From Lolliginicoccus suaedae (GTDB lineage Bacteria > Actinomycetota > Actinomycetes > Mycobacteriales > Mycobacteriaceae), in NCBI RefSeq assembly GCF_008312885.1, contig NZ_VSSO01000003.1, positions 310,001-374,000 on the forward strand: 64,000 nt of DNA, given 5' to 3'. Under the pieces are notes generated by a model. It made no database searches. It was not told the DNA's origin and saw only the letters and a program-made list of their open reading frames with translations. Shown one piece after another: positions 1 through 9,857 of this stretch. The position numbers were made by a program, and so were the translations under genes. Numbering within the stretch: the first letter of the stretch is position 1; every line of letters starts with the position of its first letter.

Positions 1-263
1 ATGCCTCTCCTACGCTCAATGTCGCTGTAGCTAGCACCGACCCAGTGACCAAGCAACCACTCGAGCTCCCTCCGTGCTGCTTGCTTATCCGCACGGCCAT
101 ACCAGTATAGGCGTTCACCGATGGCGCGAGGCAGGAAAGCCACTCTAGTCGAGTTCTGCCACCGGTCAATTGCCGCATCAAGCTTCGTCCGGAACTCGGG
201 TTTCAACGAAAGCAGATCAATGTCGTTCCCAGTTCCAAAGAATCGTTCCAGAGGGTCGCTCAC
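1..263 (-). CDS. Partial gene, probable DpdD (N-terminus only)
   Basis: The reading frame opens with a GTG at 263 that overlaps the dpdK stop (GTGA) and runs off the window edge after 87 codons. The first residues after the start read SDPLERFFGTGNDIDLLSLK, and no motif is complete. No domain is recognisable in this fragment. The call rests on position: it follows dpdK in an operon whose other members match dpdE to dpdK in order. DpdD is the remaining restriction-side protein of that system and its function is unknown. It could instead be an unrelated downstream gene; only the neighbouring sequence can settle that. Confidence 0.5.
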   Translation of the reverse strand, partial: MSDPLERFFGTGNDIDLLSLKPEFRTKLDAAIDRWQNSTRVAFLPRAIGERLYWYGRADKQAARRELEWLLGHWVGASYSDIERRRG

Positions 264-790
264 GACAACTCTCCCGAATATCGCCGATCAAGGTCGATAC
301 GCTGCCTTTCAATTGCATCTTGGTCATTTGTAAAGTGGACCAATTCAGTGTTTCGCAGGCGACCGTTATATGTCAGGTTCATCGATCCACTGACCTTTAA
401 CCGGTCGGTGAGCAGAATCTTTTCGTGCAGGTTGGGCAGTTGGCCGAGCATCAGCACCCCTGCTAGAGGTTGGCTCCTAATCTCCTGAAGTCTCGCTAGT
501 ACAGTAGCGTTATGAGTATCTTTCCTCATCACGATATGCACAACTGCTCCGCCCGCAACCTGGTGGCCGAGTACCTCAGTTAGCCGCAAGGTTCGAGTGG
601 GCAATTCAGGTGCAATATCGGAAAGCTCACCGCCCCTATTGTCGACTACAGGGATGTCACTCAGCCATGCTGAGGCAATCCAGAGCACCTTGGACGGAGC
701 GACGAGTTCAGAAACGAAGAGTTTGTGTATCTCCTGGTCTAACTTAGGTTCTGACCCGAGACCACTCGTTGAAATCGTGCGTTCAGGCAT
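260..790 (-). CDS. dpdK: DpdK, phospholipase D-like nuclease subunit
   Basis: This 176-aa protein carries one complete HKD motif: H122, K124, D129, followed by G135, S136 and N138 (segment LHEKILLTD, then SGSMN). Enzymes of the PLD superfamily with a single HKD motif normally dimerise to build one active site. In dpd clusters the PLD protein is DpdK, thought to act in restriction of DNA lacking the 7-deazaguanine modification. The ATG overlaps the dpdJ stop by one base (TGATG), so translation is probably coupled. No signal peptide or membrane segment is seen, so it should be cytoplasmic. Nuclease activity is inferred from the motif only. Confidence 0.8.
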   Translation of the reverse strand: MPERTISTSGLGSEPKLDQEIHKLFVSELVAPSKVLWIASAWLSDIPVVDNRGGELSDIAPELPTRTLRLTEVLGHQVAGGAVVHIVMRKDTHNATVLARLQEIRSQPLAGVLMLGQLPNLHEKILLTDRLKVSGSMNLTYNGRLRNTELVHFTNDQDAIERQRIDLDRRYSGELS

Positions 791-3700
791 CAGAGCACCT
801 CCGGAATGTCGAAACTCGCAATAATGTGTCCTGATGATTCCATGCGCACCCGCGCTACCCGTGGGTACAACTGCAAGAAGCCAGCGTCGACTGCGACGAC
901 GATAGATGAAGCTAGGAAGTCAGCGAGTAGGCCGCGTAGTCCGGGCGCTACCCGCACGTCGACCATGCCAGCGCTCTGCAACTCTGCTACTGCGGCAGCA
1001 GCGGATTCGCACCTGCTGTCGAGATCGACAATAGCGGGGCCTTTGCTTGCCAACATCGACTCCAGCACCTCCGGCGCAGCCGGGACACCTTCTGCGAACT
1101 GATTACGACTGCTGATGGAATCCGCGCGAATCCTCCAACCCCGCGGCCAGAGTACCAATCGCAGATGATCGAGCAAAGGCCAGTCAATCACCCCGTCCCG
1201 CGTAGCATCAAGTACCGTCCACACCCGTTGCTCGACTTCGATACCAAGTCTGGCTTCCAAGTTCTTCCATCGCTGCAATGATTCGAACGTCACTCGGTCA
1301 GCCACTGCGTCCGACCCTGGCAGCAGCAGTCGATTCACCACGGATGAGACCGATTCAGGCATCGGGTGAATACCCTGCTCGCCCATAGCGGCGCAGAGTC
1401 CGATCAAGGCGCGATGTCGCTGGCGATGGGAGTTCGCTGTCCGGCATGCTTCGAAGCTTTGTGCCATCGCGGGGGTGTTGATTGCAGCGTCAAGCACGCG
1501 TTCGAGTACAGTTCCAACCCGTTCAGTAGGACCTGGCCGCAAACTAGCTCGCATCAGCCGCTGGAACCGTGATGGATCCGAGCTGAGTTCATCGGCCACC
1601 GACTCGAGAAACCCCCCACCACCGATTGTCGTTTCCGTGAGCCACACCTGTCCTACCCTCGGTTGTTCCTCGTCGAAGCCCGGCTCAATTTCGACGATGG
1701 CGTCGTCGAAGGAATGCGCAGGGGAAACTTTCGCCGCTGCGGCAAGCATCGTTTCACCGACAGTCTGCCGAAGCCTACGGGAGAGCCACTCATGTGCGGC
1801 GGGGCGAGGTAACTCCCACAGCGCTGCGACAGTTTCTCGGAGACGATTGAGTACGATTGGATCAGCAATCAAATGCCGTAGATTATCGCGTAGTCGTTGC
1901 GGGGCACCGTCACCGACGACTGGGCCACTTGTAGTCGCCAGCCCAGGTCTCGCAACCAGCAAGTCAAGAAACTCCCCAAGCCGCTCGTGCAAATCATACT
2001 CGACCACCTTCCACGCCTCCTCGAGGGAGGAAGATGTACAAAGCGCCTGACTCGCAAGAGCGCCTATTAGAACATCATGAAGCCAAATCAGTTGGAATAC
2101 GTTAGCCACGCTTAGAAGCGTCTCGTCGCTGATCACTAGGTGGTAAAACCAAGCGCTCCGCAAACCGGGTCCATGCGCGCCAGACCAGGCATCCGGGCAG
2201 TTGACTTCAACAAGGTCGGCCCTAATCGCGTCCACTTCTGTCGCGGAACCGATCGCCACGCCAGCGCCCTCGTGAGTGAAAGTCGTGCGGATTCTAAGTT
2301 CCCTGCCGCCGTCATAGGAGACATTGGCATTCGAACCTACTGATCCTCGCCGCACCTCAACCTCCGAGTGGTCACGGTGCAGGTGCAGCGTAAATGCGGC
2401 TACGTATCGGCCGACCGCGTCCGAAGATGCTGCGCTGACGTGCACTCCGCCGCCTGAAGGCACGAATTGGCTGTACCAAATCGGAGAGGCGTTGCTGGAG
2501 TCTTTGATATCGACTGGTGGCTGTGAGGTTAGCAGCGAGACGGGGCGCAGCAGAGGTACGTCTGTAGTCCCCGAGGGAGATTCCACGGTGATTGTCCCCT
2601 CACATCGCCACAGGCTTGCGACAACGCCCACATCAAGAGTCTCCGAGGGTTCAATCCAATGGCGGTCGAGTGCGCTTTCGATAGTGAATCTGCGAGACAC
2701 CCGCCCCGGGGTGAACTCGCGGACACATTGAACCAGGTCCATGAACTCAGTGCGAAACTCCTTGTTAACAGGTGGCCCAACGGGAAGATGCACTTCGACT
2801 TCTGGCAAGTTGAGATCAGTGAATAGGTTCGGTGGGATGAACTCAGGCAAAGGATGTCTAGCGGACAGGTTCCCGACGTCGCCCTCCGAATTCACAACGG
2901 TCCAGTTCGTCTGCAATCTGCGGAGCAATGCGGGCAAGGCGGCCAGCAAGATCGAACGGGGAGGGTGCCAGAGCAGTTCGTCAGCAACTGGCTCGCCAAT
3001 TTGCAGGGAACGGCAAAGATGCGCTCGCAACTCGGCCTGCAGGTTCGGTTCCGTGAAGATTTTCTCTACGAGGATGGCGACGGACTGCTGAACCCTTCTC
3101 GCACTGCCGCTTCTAGGCTCTCTTGAAAGGTCCTCCCAAAGTCCACTCTGGGTAGACCCTACCTCCTCCAAAACCCACTCAAGGGTGGACAGAGCAGCTT
3201 GGATCCTCAGTACCGAGATGTTGCGGACGGGCAAACGACGTGCTGGGAGGATAGGTGCGAACAGTCGGTCCCATTGCTCGTACGCCAACCTGTCCGATCC
3301 ATAGTCGGACAAAACCACCACGGTGAGAGGGCGCATGCCCCGTAGGCGTCCGGCCCGGCCTCTCCGCTGGATGAAGGATGCAGCGTCGCGGGGATTCTTG
3401 TGCTGGATGACAGCGCCTACCGAGGGATCGTCAAACCCCACTTCCAACGAAGAAGACGCTACAATTACCGACTTGCTCGGGTTCACTCCGGAATCCTGAC
3501 TGGAAGTGCGACCGATGCCCAGTCGACCGTTGCGGGAAAGGTCGTGGCCCAGTTCCGCTGAGAGGTCCCACACCTGACCCAGTTGCCGTCGGAGCAAATT
3601 CTCACCATGTTCCGGGGAGCGAAGGTGCGCCAACGAGAGTTTGATGGGCATGTCGGCGCCGCGCGCGCGTGCACGCTGCCCTTCTGCATCGAGAAGATCG

Positions 3701-5235
3701 AAATACAACCTGTTCGTCACGTCAAGATTGTCGGTAAAGCAGAACACCTTGTTCCCGTAGAGTCCCGCGGAAGGCCACGTGCCTAATGGATCCATCACCC
3801 TCGATACGAGTATTGCTGTCTGAATCGTCGTCGACAAGGTGCCTGCGCCGGAAGTCGGATCGGACCTTACCGCAATATGGTACTCGGCTCCTTCGGGGAC
3901 AAGTTCCTGCTCGGTGGGATGGATATCCACGACCCTATTCCGGTCGATGCCGACGAGATCGGCGAAGAACGGCCCGGCGTCGGTCAAAGTGGCCGACAGT
4001 CCGACGAACACAGGTCGTGACCGAACGCGGTTCCTCCATCGCCGCAGTACCATCGCTGTCATCGCACCGCTAGTACCGCCATAAGTGTGCACTTCGTCGA
4101 GCAGAACCAATTCGGGACCTCGCAGCACTTCAATGCCCACAACTGGCGCGAGAGCAGGGTTTAGGAGCGCGCGATTCAGCATCTCAGCAGATGTAAACAA
4201 TAAGTCTGGGGGACAAGCACGCAACTGATCCCGCGTCAATGCGAACTCTTCACTAGAAAGACGGAACGCGCACGTTGCGCACTCCAACCAGGGCATCGCA
4301 GACCCCATGCTCTCAGGTTTGAGCACCAACTCGCCCCGGCAATGCCCACCCTCTGACTGTGCGCGCGGACACCTAAGGTATGGACAGACAAAGTTCATAC
4401 CTCGCGCAGTCCACCGCCCATACTGCCCCTTCAAAACCTCAAAGCTATGTGGCACGTCGCCGAATAGCACTCCGACACGCAACGGTCGCCTGCCCTCCGC
4501 AGCAAGTACCGAGGCGATCCGTTGAGACTGTTCAACTGCCGATTGCAGCTGGTCCTTCAACAATTCGACCCTTGGATAGACACCTAGCACCTTAGTCCAA
4601 TGCTCCGACGACGCCTTATCACCCATAAACGCCATCGCAGGCAAGTAAAACGCGAGAGTCTTTCCACTGCCCGTTCCAGCCCCGATAATCACCCCACTTG
4701 ATCGACGCGTCTCGATCGCGGCAAGGATTTGTTTCGTCGCGCGATCTTGGAAGCCAGAAAGGTTGATTCCCTCAGTGAGCGATTCTGCAATCTTTTTGCG
4801 GATACAGTCCCGGGGCCAAATCTCCTCCAGCATCGATCGCGGATCTATCGCCCTATCCGGGTAGTTCCTAGGACGCCGCATGTAACGAAACCCACCTACC
4901 AGGGTGGCCGCACCCTCCCAAGTACGACTAGAAACAGCGTCAGAGGACAGAAACATCTGACGCAGCCTCGATATCAGTCGGACCGACTCTCCGATTCGAC
5001 TGCGGAAGTATTCGCTACCCCGGTCGATGTACGTGTGAACCAACCGACGTTCCACGAGTGCATCTACGACATCGTCTGCGTCTAGAGAGACGTCCGAGAC
5101 GCGAATCCAATCCTCCACGAGTTCGTACAATTCGCCTTCAGTCAGGCCACCATCTACGACGCCCCAACTCAACAGGGGGTCTTCAGCCCTTTCGATTAGG
5201 TCCAAGAGATGTGCCAACTGTTCTGTGCTCAGCAT
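790..5235 (-). CDS. dpdJ: DpdJ, large DExH superfamily 2 helicase with cysteine insert
   Basis: The 1481-aa protein has a Walker A GAGTGSGKT (185-193), DEVH box (380-383), SAT (414-416) and motif VI QRRGRAGR (623-630), so the helicase core spans roughly residues 160-640. Between Walker A and the DExH box sit cysteines 284, 289, 299, 319 and 322, in a probable metal-binding insert as in DUF1998-type helicases. The C-terminal ~850 residues have no motif I recognise. In dpd clusters the long DEAD/DEAH helicase is DpdJ, one of the restriction proteins. It starts one base after the dpdI stop. The helicase call is firm; the DpdJ name comes from gene order and size. Confidence 0.82.
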   Translation of the reverse strand: MLSTEQLAHLLDLIERAEDPLLSWGVVDGGLTEGELYELVEDWIRVSDVSLDADDVVDALVERRLVHTYIDRGSEYFRSRIGESVRLISRLRQMFLSSDAVSSRTWEGAATLVGGFRYMRRPRNYPDRAIDPRSMLEEIWPRDCIRKKIAESLTEGINLSGFQDRATKQILAAIETRRSSGVIIGAGTGSGKTLAFYLPAMAFMGDKASSEHWTKVLGVYPRVELLKDQLQSAVEQSQRIASVLAAEGRRPLRVGVLFGDVPHSFEVLKGQYGRWTARGMNFVCPYLRCPRAQSEGGHCRGELVLKPESMGSAMPWLECATCAFRLSSEEFALTRDQLRACPPDLLFTSAEMLNRALLNPALAPVVGIEVLRGPELVLLDEVHTYGGTSGAMTAMVLRRWRNRVRSRPVFVGLSATLTDAGPFFADLVGIDRNRVVDIHPTEQELVPEGAEYHIAVRSDPTSGAGTLSTTIQTAILVSRVMDPLGTWPSAGLYGNKVFCFTDNLDVTNRLYFDLLDAEGQRARARGADMPIKLSLAHLRSPEHGENLLRRQLGQVWDLSAELGHDLSRNGRLGIGRTSSQDSGVNPSKSVIVASSSLEVGFDDPSVGAVIQHKNPRDAASFIQRRGRAGRLRGMRPLTVVVLSDYGSDRLAYEQWDRLFAPILPARRLPVRNISVLRIQAALSTLEWVLEEVGSTQSGLWEDLSREPRSGSARRVQQSVAILVEKIFTEPNLQAELRAHLCRSLQIGEPVADELLWHPPRSILLAALPALLRRLQTNWTVVNSEGDVGNLSARHPLPEFIPPNLFTDLNLPEVEVHLPVGPPVNKEFRTEFMDLVQCVREFTPGRVSRRFTIESALDRHWIEPSETLDVGVVASLWRCEGTITVESPSGTTDVPLLRPVSLLTSQPPVDIKDSSNASPIWYSQFVPSGGGVHVSAASSDAVGRYVAAFTLHLHRDHSEVEVRRGSVGSNANVSYDGGRELRIRTTFTHEGAGVAIGSATEVDAIRADLVEVNCPDAWSGAHGPGLRSAWFYHLVISDETLLSVANVFQLIWLHDVLIGALASQALCTSSSLEEAWKVVEYDLHERLGEFLDLLVARPGLATTSGPVVGDGAPQRLRDNLRHLIADPIVLNRLRETVAALWELPRPAAHEWLSRRLRQTVGETMLAAAAKVSPAHSFDDAIVEIEPGFDEEQPRVGQVWLTETTIGGGGFLESVADELSSDPSRFQRLMRASLRPGPTERVGTVLERVLDAAINTPAMAQSFEACRTANSHRQRHRALIGLCAAMGEQGIHPMPESVSSVVNRLLLPGSDAVADRVTFESLQRWKNLEARLGIEVEQRVWTVLDATRDGVIDWPLLDHLRLVLWPRGWRIRADSISSRNQFAEGVPAAPEVLESMLASKGPAIVDLDSRCESAAAAVAELQSAGMVDVRVAPGLRGLLADFLASSIVVAVDAGFLQLYPRVARVRMESSGHIIASFDIPEVL

Positions 5236-5236
5236 T

Positions 5237-5959
5237 CTAGGAAAGGCTCCGCTTTACAATAACGACAAACCGAGCATCGCGTTGGCCGTGCGCGAGAAAC
5301 TGTCGGACGTCTGGATGATCGAGTGAACTCAGGGGCGCACCAGACCTCACATTTGCGCGCCTAAGAAAGTCAATAACCGCTGGAGACTGGGCGAATACGC
5401 TCACTTTCTCCGCGATGATGTTCAGTTGCCCTACCGCCTCCTGCCACTTTTTAACATGTTCAACCAGAGGAACCCCCACTGCTCCAAGTACATCCAGATC
5501 AGCAAGAGCAAGGGAATGTTGCTGACTAAGTCCAGGGTTGTCTGGTTCTGCCAGACGGAGCAATTCAGTGTCACTAGGTGATGGAGCATTCTCCGCTTTG
5601 AACTCGGACCACGCCTGTTGTGCTGCGCGTACGCATGCTGATGCGTACTTCTGGGCGGAAGCCACCAAAGCCTCTGCCGCATCATCACCCGCTGAAAGTG
5701 GCCTCTGGATCGCCTCATCAAGCGTGGATTTAGCGATAGCAGGTAGGCTACCTGGTTCAGGACGGATGACACGAACCCCTGCGAGGGAAATCGCGTGTAT
5801 GGCTCTATACGAAACGTCAATCGACGCAACGGCCTTTTCGAGTTCGTTGGCACGTCTCCGAGCCATACCCATCAAATGATCATGGTTCGTCCGCTTCTCC
5901 GCCCCGGACAAAGCTATCTGGAGGCTCTGCATGCGCCCGCGTATTGTCTGATCAGTCAC
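5237..5959 (-). CDS. dpdI: DpdI, protein of unknown function
   Basis: A 240-aa, mostly helical, soluble protein with no catalytic motif I recognise. The GTG start at 5959 overlaps the dpdH stop (GTGA) and is the natural coupled start. Its place between the P-loop protein (dpdH) and the big helicase (dpdJ) corresponds to DpdI of the Salmonella dpd cluster. The residues near the C-terminus (LDHPDVRQFLAHGQRDARFV) form a compact charged segment that could be an interaction surface. The function is unknown; the name is assigned by position and by similar length. Confidence 0.65.
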   Translation of the reverse strand: MTDQTIRGRMQSLQIALSGAEKRTNHDHLMGMARRRANELEKAVASIDVSYRAIHAISLAGVRVIRPEPGSLPAIAKSTLDEAIQRPLSAGDDAAEALVASAQKYASACVRAAQQAWSEFKAENAPSPSDTELLRLAEPDNPGLSQQHSLALADLDVLGAVGVPLVEHVKKWQEAVGQLNIIAEKVSVFAQSPAVIDFLRRANVRSGAPLSSLDHPDVRQFLAHGQRDARFVVIVKRSLS

Positions 5960-8900
5960 TGAACTTTACTCCCGGACAGAAGAGATCTGAGATTGCCAAT
6001 CGTGGAACGCCATTTCTCACCAATCGCTACTTCACCCGCACTATCATAAGCCGTGTCGCTGCGTGGCGTGGCTGCAACAATAGCCTGGTCCACAGATGCA
6101 AGAAACTGATTTATTCTAACCGAAATCCCGTACCATTCACCGCCAATTAACGAAGCCCTTGTGATGTCATCCAGTTCGTCCCAACAATCAAACAATGCAA
6201 CTATTCTCTCGACCGCCTGAATATCACGAGGCTCCACCGCATTTCCAGTTATTGCCACCCGTCGGGCGTAATCGGGTGAAACCTCCGCACCGGGACCCGA
6301 AAGAATTTCGACCAAATCGGTAGCCAGAATCTCAGGTAACTCTCCGCCGAGACGTCCGAGTTCGGGCAGAAACTCGACATACGCAGCCTTCATTCGAGAT
6401 ATCGAACCTGAAAGTTTTTCGATACTATCGACATGTTTACGGACATCGCTTCCCAAAGATTCTTTCACAGGGGAACGCCTCCGATTCAGCCCTACCCTGA
6501 TTGCTGCGATGTCGACCATCGAAACATCTCCGGTGCCTCCCTGGGCAAATCCAGTTCTACGATTCAGAATCTTTAACAATGAATCACAGGAAGCCACAAC
6601 ACTCGCCGTCTCTCTAGCCAAGTCTTCATTGCGCCCAGAAACTGAACGCTTCTCGAAAATGGCGGCCAGGCGATCGGAAACTGAATGACCACCTTTCCTA
6701 GGCGCAAGCCTACCCAGGAATGCAGACCCAAACTCCAATGCCTTAACAGTTGCCGCAAGGTCATCATCTACCCGCGTACCCAGGCGCAACTGTTCACTTA
6801 TTGATTGTGCCCACGAATCGATCTCAACGTTAAGCCTAGCGAGTCGACCTCCATATCCTGGAATTGATCGGAGATCTTCAACGAAATCCATCCACGCCAA
6901 CGTTTGAACAGCTTCAACCGCCGTAGCGTCGCTACCATCGATATACAATATCACGTCCCCGGGAGCAGGAACATTTTTTTCGCCTACCCAAATATTTGTT
7001 TCGCCGATGAAGCATGGCTTCGGAATTCGTTCGCCGTTCCTCGAGAGACGCGTCCATTCAGAGGCCCTGTACGTTCCATTTTCGAACGAGATTCGTGCAA
7101 TAACCGCCTTATAAATCAGCTTGCGCAGATCATTGCGATTACTTTGGCTAAGTCCACCATTGTTCCACCGTTCCACTGCTTGGACGAGTGGAGGCAGGGT
7201 GAGTTCCGTCTCACTACCCTGGCGCTTCCCTACCAAATCAGCACGATCGCTACGTCCAGATCCTCTCCTGGAACTGCTTGCAGTCTGATCGCTGATACGA
7301 CCGCGCGGTGGAAGACCAAACGCATCGTGCACTGCCGGGTGTAAGTCAAACCCGGAGGGTGGTTCAGCGTAGAATTCAGCTAGCCTCAATCGCCTGTCCC
7401 CATTGACCGATCTTTCGAGTTCAGCCCGGTCCGCTACGGACAGAGCGCCAGCTCCGCGGGAGAACCGATCAGCAAACGCACTGGATGGAAACTGCTCGCT
7501 CTCAAGCGAATCGCTGTCATCTACAAGAACTGGCTGAAGAACTCGCTTCAAGGTCTCTCGGGCATTGAACCCGCTAGGCGTCACAGCTTCTATTGCACGG
7601 GCGATGGAAGTCCGGTTGAACGGGAAGAGGCCCTCACCATGAACCTCACCAAATCCCTCGTGGCAGCGTTCCTGGACTGGGCACCGCAAACATGCCGACT
7701 CTACAGTGCGATTCTCCCTACTTGCCGCCTCTAACTCCGATGCACCAATTCTAATCGACCGTAAGTAGGTTGAGATGAACTTTTCCGCAGCATATCCCTG
7801 ATTCGGACTCACTGCGAAAGCCAGACTGGATCGTGTCTTGAGAGTCTCAGGGATATCACTATCGTAGTACCCAGTGGTCACTGCAATTACTGTCAGTAGA
7901 TCGCATAATTGCTCGACGTCAGTACTGTGGAGAGTCACCGCATCAATGAGTCCACCTTGAAGGCCCTGGAAGATGGAGAAGTCCTCGACTAAGAGCAACA
8001 GATTGCTTCGACCATGCAGAGCCTTGCGGATGCTGAGGAAGAGATCTTTGAGATCCTCACTGCCGATGCCAAAGACGCTTTTGAGGGCCGACGGCAATTG
8101 ATCGTTCACCATTCTAACGGCGAGGGTAAGCAGTTCGTCCGCAGAGTCGCCATGGCTTCCGCCCCCGGCTGCAAGTTGCTCAGCCAACCCCTTTGCTGCA
8201 TTCGAGGCCATCTTTGCATCTTCGAGAGAAACAGAAATGTCAGTCTCATGAAACTGAAACGATTCTTCCAATGAATCATCCGAAGCACGGCCACGACGCT
8301 TTTCCTCAACCAGTCGCGCAATTGCGGCACCATCAGCTAGGTACTGCTGAGCGAAGTGTGGGTCGCGCAACAAGTGGGGCAATTGTTCCGACAGCCATAC
8401 ACGATGAGCGACAAGTTCATCCGAAACTTCTGTGCGAGATGAATGGTACTCAACTCCCAATGCGATCTCATCGCGAATCCGCCGCCGCATTTCTTTGTCG
8501 GTAGCGGCGGTATCCTGAGCATTCCGAAGTCGGTCCGCAAACTCTTGGGCGAAGTCTTCATCCGAGAATTCCTGTAGCACAATGTTGACAACACCGTAGA
8601 GCGATGTCCGATGCTTAGGAATAAAGATGACTGTGGTGTTTTGAGTAGGATTCCTATTGAGTTCATTGCGCAACCAACGTACGAGGTGCGACTTGCCTGC
8701 GCCGGACTCACCTAGAATTGGCACGATGTCAGTACCGCGTATCTCCTTGATTCGTGTCAGAACACTATCTTCTGAAACTACATTAGGGGACTTCTTGATC
8801 GACGGAAATCTAGGGCTAACCTCGTGCAGCACGAGTGGTACGTGCGTGTTCTGAAAGGCCCAATCCGGCACCGCCTCGGCTTCCACAGGAATAATACGCA

Positions 8901-8961
8901 GTGCATCCTCTGGAGACCAACAGATATTCTGCTGAGCGCCAACTTCTTTCAACCAACTCAT
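5956..8961 (-). CDS. dpdH: DpdH, P-loop ATPase
   Basis: A 1001-aa protein with Walker A GESGAGKS (84-91) and a Walker B-like strand LLLLVEDF (321-328), giving an AAA/STAND-type ATPase in the first ~430 residues. Directly after it lie C424, C427 and C433 followed by H434 (segment CLRCPVQERCH), a likely metal-binding knuckle. The long C-terminal half has no recognised motif. ATG at 8961 overlaps the dpdG stop (ATGA). Order and size match DpdH, a restriction-side protein of the dpd system. It may act as the energy-dependent sensor or assembly protein, but this is inference. Confidence 0.75.
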   Translation of the reverse strand: MSWLKEVGAQQNICWSPEDALRIIPVEAEAVPDWAFQNTHVPLVLHEVSPRFPSIKKSPNVVSEDSVLTRIKEIRGTDIVPILGESGAGKSHLVRWLRNELNRNPTQNTTVIFIPKHRTSLYGVVNIVLQEFSDEDFAQEFADRLRNAQDTAATDKEMRRRIRDEIALGVEYHSSRTEVSDELVAHRVWLSEQLPHLLRDPHFAQQYLADGAAIARLVEEKRRGRASDDSLEESFQFHETDISVSLEDAKMASNAAKGLAEQLAAGGGSHGDSADELLTLAVRMVNDQLPSALKSVFGIGSEDLKDLFLSIRKALHGRSNLLLLVEDFSIFQGLQGGLIDAVTLHSTDVEQLCDLLTVIAVTTGYYDSDIPETLKTRSSLAFAVSPNQGYAAEKFISTYLRSIRIGASELEAASRENRTVESACLRCPVQERCHEGFGEVHGEGLFPFNRTSIARAIEAVTPSGFNARETLKRVLQPVLVDDSDSLESEQFPSSAFADRFSRGAGALSVADRAELERSVNGDRRLRLAEFYAEPPSGFDLHPAVHDAFGLPPRGRISDQTASSSRRGSGRSDRADLVGKRQGSETELTLPPLVQAVERWNNGGLSQSNRNDLRKLIYKAVIARISFENGTYRASEWTRLSRNGERIPKPCFIGETNIWVGEKNVPAPGDVILYIDGSDATAVEAVQTLAWMDFVEDLRSIPGYGGRLARLNVEIDSWAQSISEQLRLGTRVDDDLAATVKALEFGSAFLGRLAPRKGGHSVSDRLAAIFEKRSVSGRNEDLARETASVVASCDSLLKILNRRTGFAQGGTGDVSMVDIAAIRVGLNRRRSPVKESLGSDVRKHVDSIEKLSGSISRMKAAYVEFLPELGRLGGELPEILATDLVEILSGPGAEVSPDYARRVAITGNAVEPRDIQAVERIVALFDCWDELDDITRASLIGGEWYGISVRINQFLASVDQAIVAATPRSDTAYDSAGEVAIGEKWRSTIGNLRSLLSGSKVQ

Positions 8962-9857
8962 TTATTGACCCCTACGTGGCTCACGGTTATTTTTCCCTGC
9001 GCTGACGGGCATAGGACCAGTTTCCTAGTTGCATCTGCCAAATCCTCTAGGTAAATAGCGCCTTCCGCCTCAAGGGCCAGTAGGGTGATAGCAACACCAC
9101 TATCGATGCCACTTGCAACTACGTCAGGATCGGGGTCAGATCCAATCCTTCTGAGTAATCCTTCTCGATACGTCCCTCCCCAGAGGAACGGAAGCAAGCG
9201 GCTCAACTCCTGGATGAAGTCCCTGCTTGACGATCGAATGGAGATCATCGGGAGAGTGTCGCGAACTGCATTGATAGGAATTGGCCGCAGGCCATTTGGC
9301 CATTCCGAAGCCAGACCTGTCGCAAGAATCCATCGCCTAAATGCTCCATAGCGGGTGTCGTTCATGATCGGCCAGTCCTCCCGATCGCCTCCAAACTGAT
9401 CCTGCTGCAAGTACTGCACGCGGTTCCAGGTATATTCAGGACCATAAGCTGACTGCGCGAGAAACCATGTAACTGCGCGGAGGAAATCCCGACTGCCCAT
9501 GGTCCACGCGTCGTCCGATTCTCCATGTCGTTGGAACGACAGTTCGGCTGGTGCGACTTCCAGTGTCGCATCGCGAAGAATAGACTCCCATCCCTTACTT
9601 TTCGCGTTCTTGATTGCGTTCTGACCACGTTCGGTAATAGACAAGGAGCCTACGGCAGGATCGGTACCCACGAATCCCAGAACTTTGGCCATCGATATGG
9701 TCGTGAGGCGCTTGTCACCAGATACCAATTCAGCGGATGCTGGAAAGAGCAAGCGCGCTAGGTCTTCTGGTGATTGGGGATCCTTGGATGAATGGATTGC
9801 TTCTACCACCACACGGATCGCGTGGGGAAGAGTCTGGGGCGGATTGAGTAGTGCCAC
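8958..9857 (-). CDS. dpdG: DpdG, conserved protein of unknown function
   Basis: The chosen start is GTG at 9857. It overlaps the dpdF stop by one base (TAGTG) and has a GGAG eight bases upstream, inside the dpdF tail. This gives 299 aa beginning with M-A-L-L-N-P-P-Q. The frame is open further upstream, but that stretch lies within dpdF. No catalytic motif is recognised. The middle contains a segment (SITERGQNAI) that could belong to a winged helix, which is weak. In dpd clusters a ~300-aa protein between the RecQ-like helicase and the ATPase is DpdG. Its role is unknown. Confidence 0.65.
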   Translation of the reverse strand: MALLNPPQTLPHAIRVVVEAIHSSKDPQSPEDLARLLFPASAELVSGDKRLTTISMAKVLGFVGTDPAVGSLSITERGQNAIKNAKSKGWESILRDATLEVAPAELSFQRHGESDDAWTMGSRDFLRAVTWFLAQSAYGPEYTWNRVQYLQQDQFGGDREDWPIMNDTRYGAFRRWILATGLASEWPNGLRPIPINAVRDTLPMISIRSSSRDFIQELSRLLPFLWGGTYREGLLRRIGSDPDPDVVASGIDSGVAITLLALEAEGAIYLEDLADATRKLVLCPSAQGKITVSHVGVNK

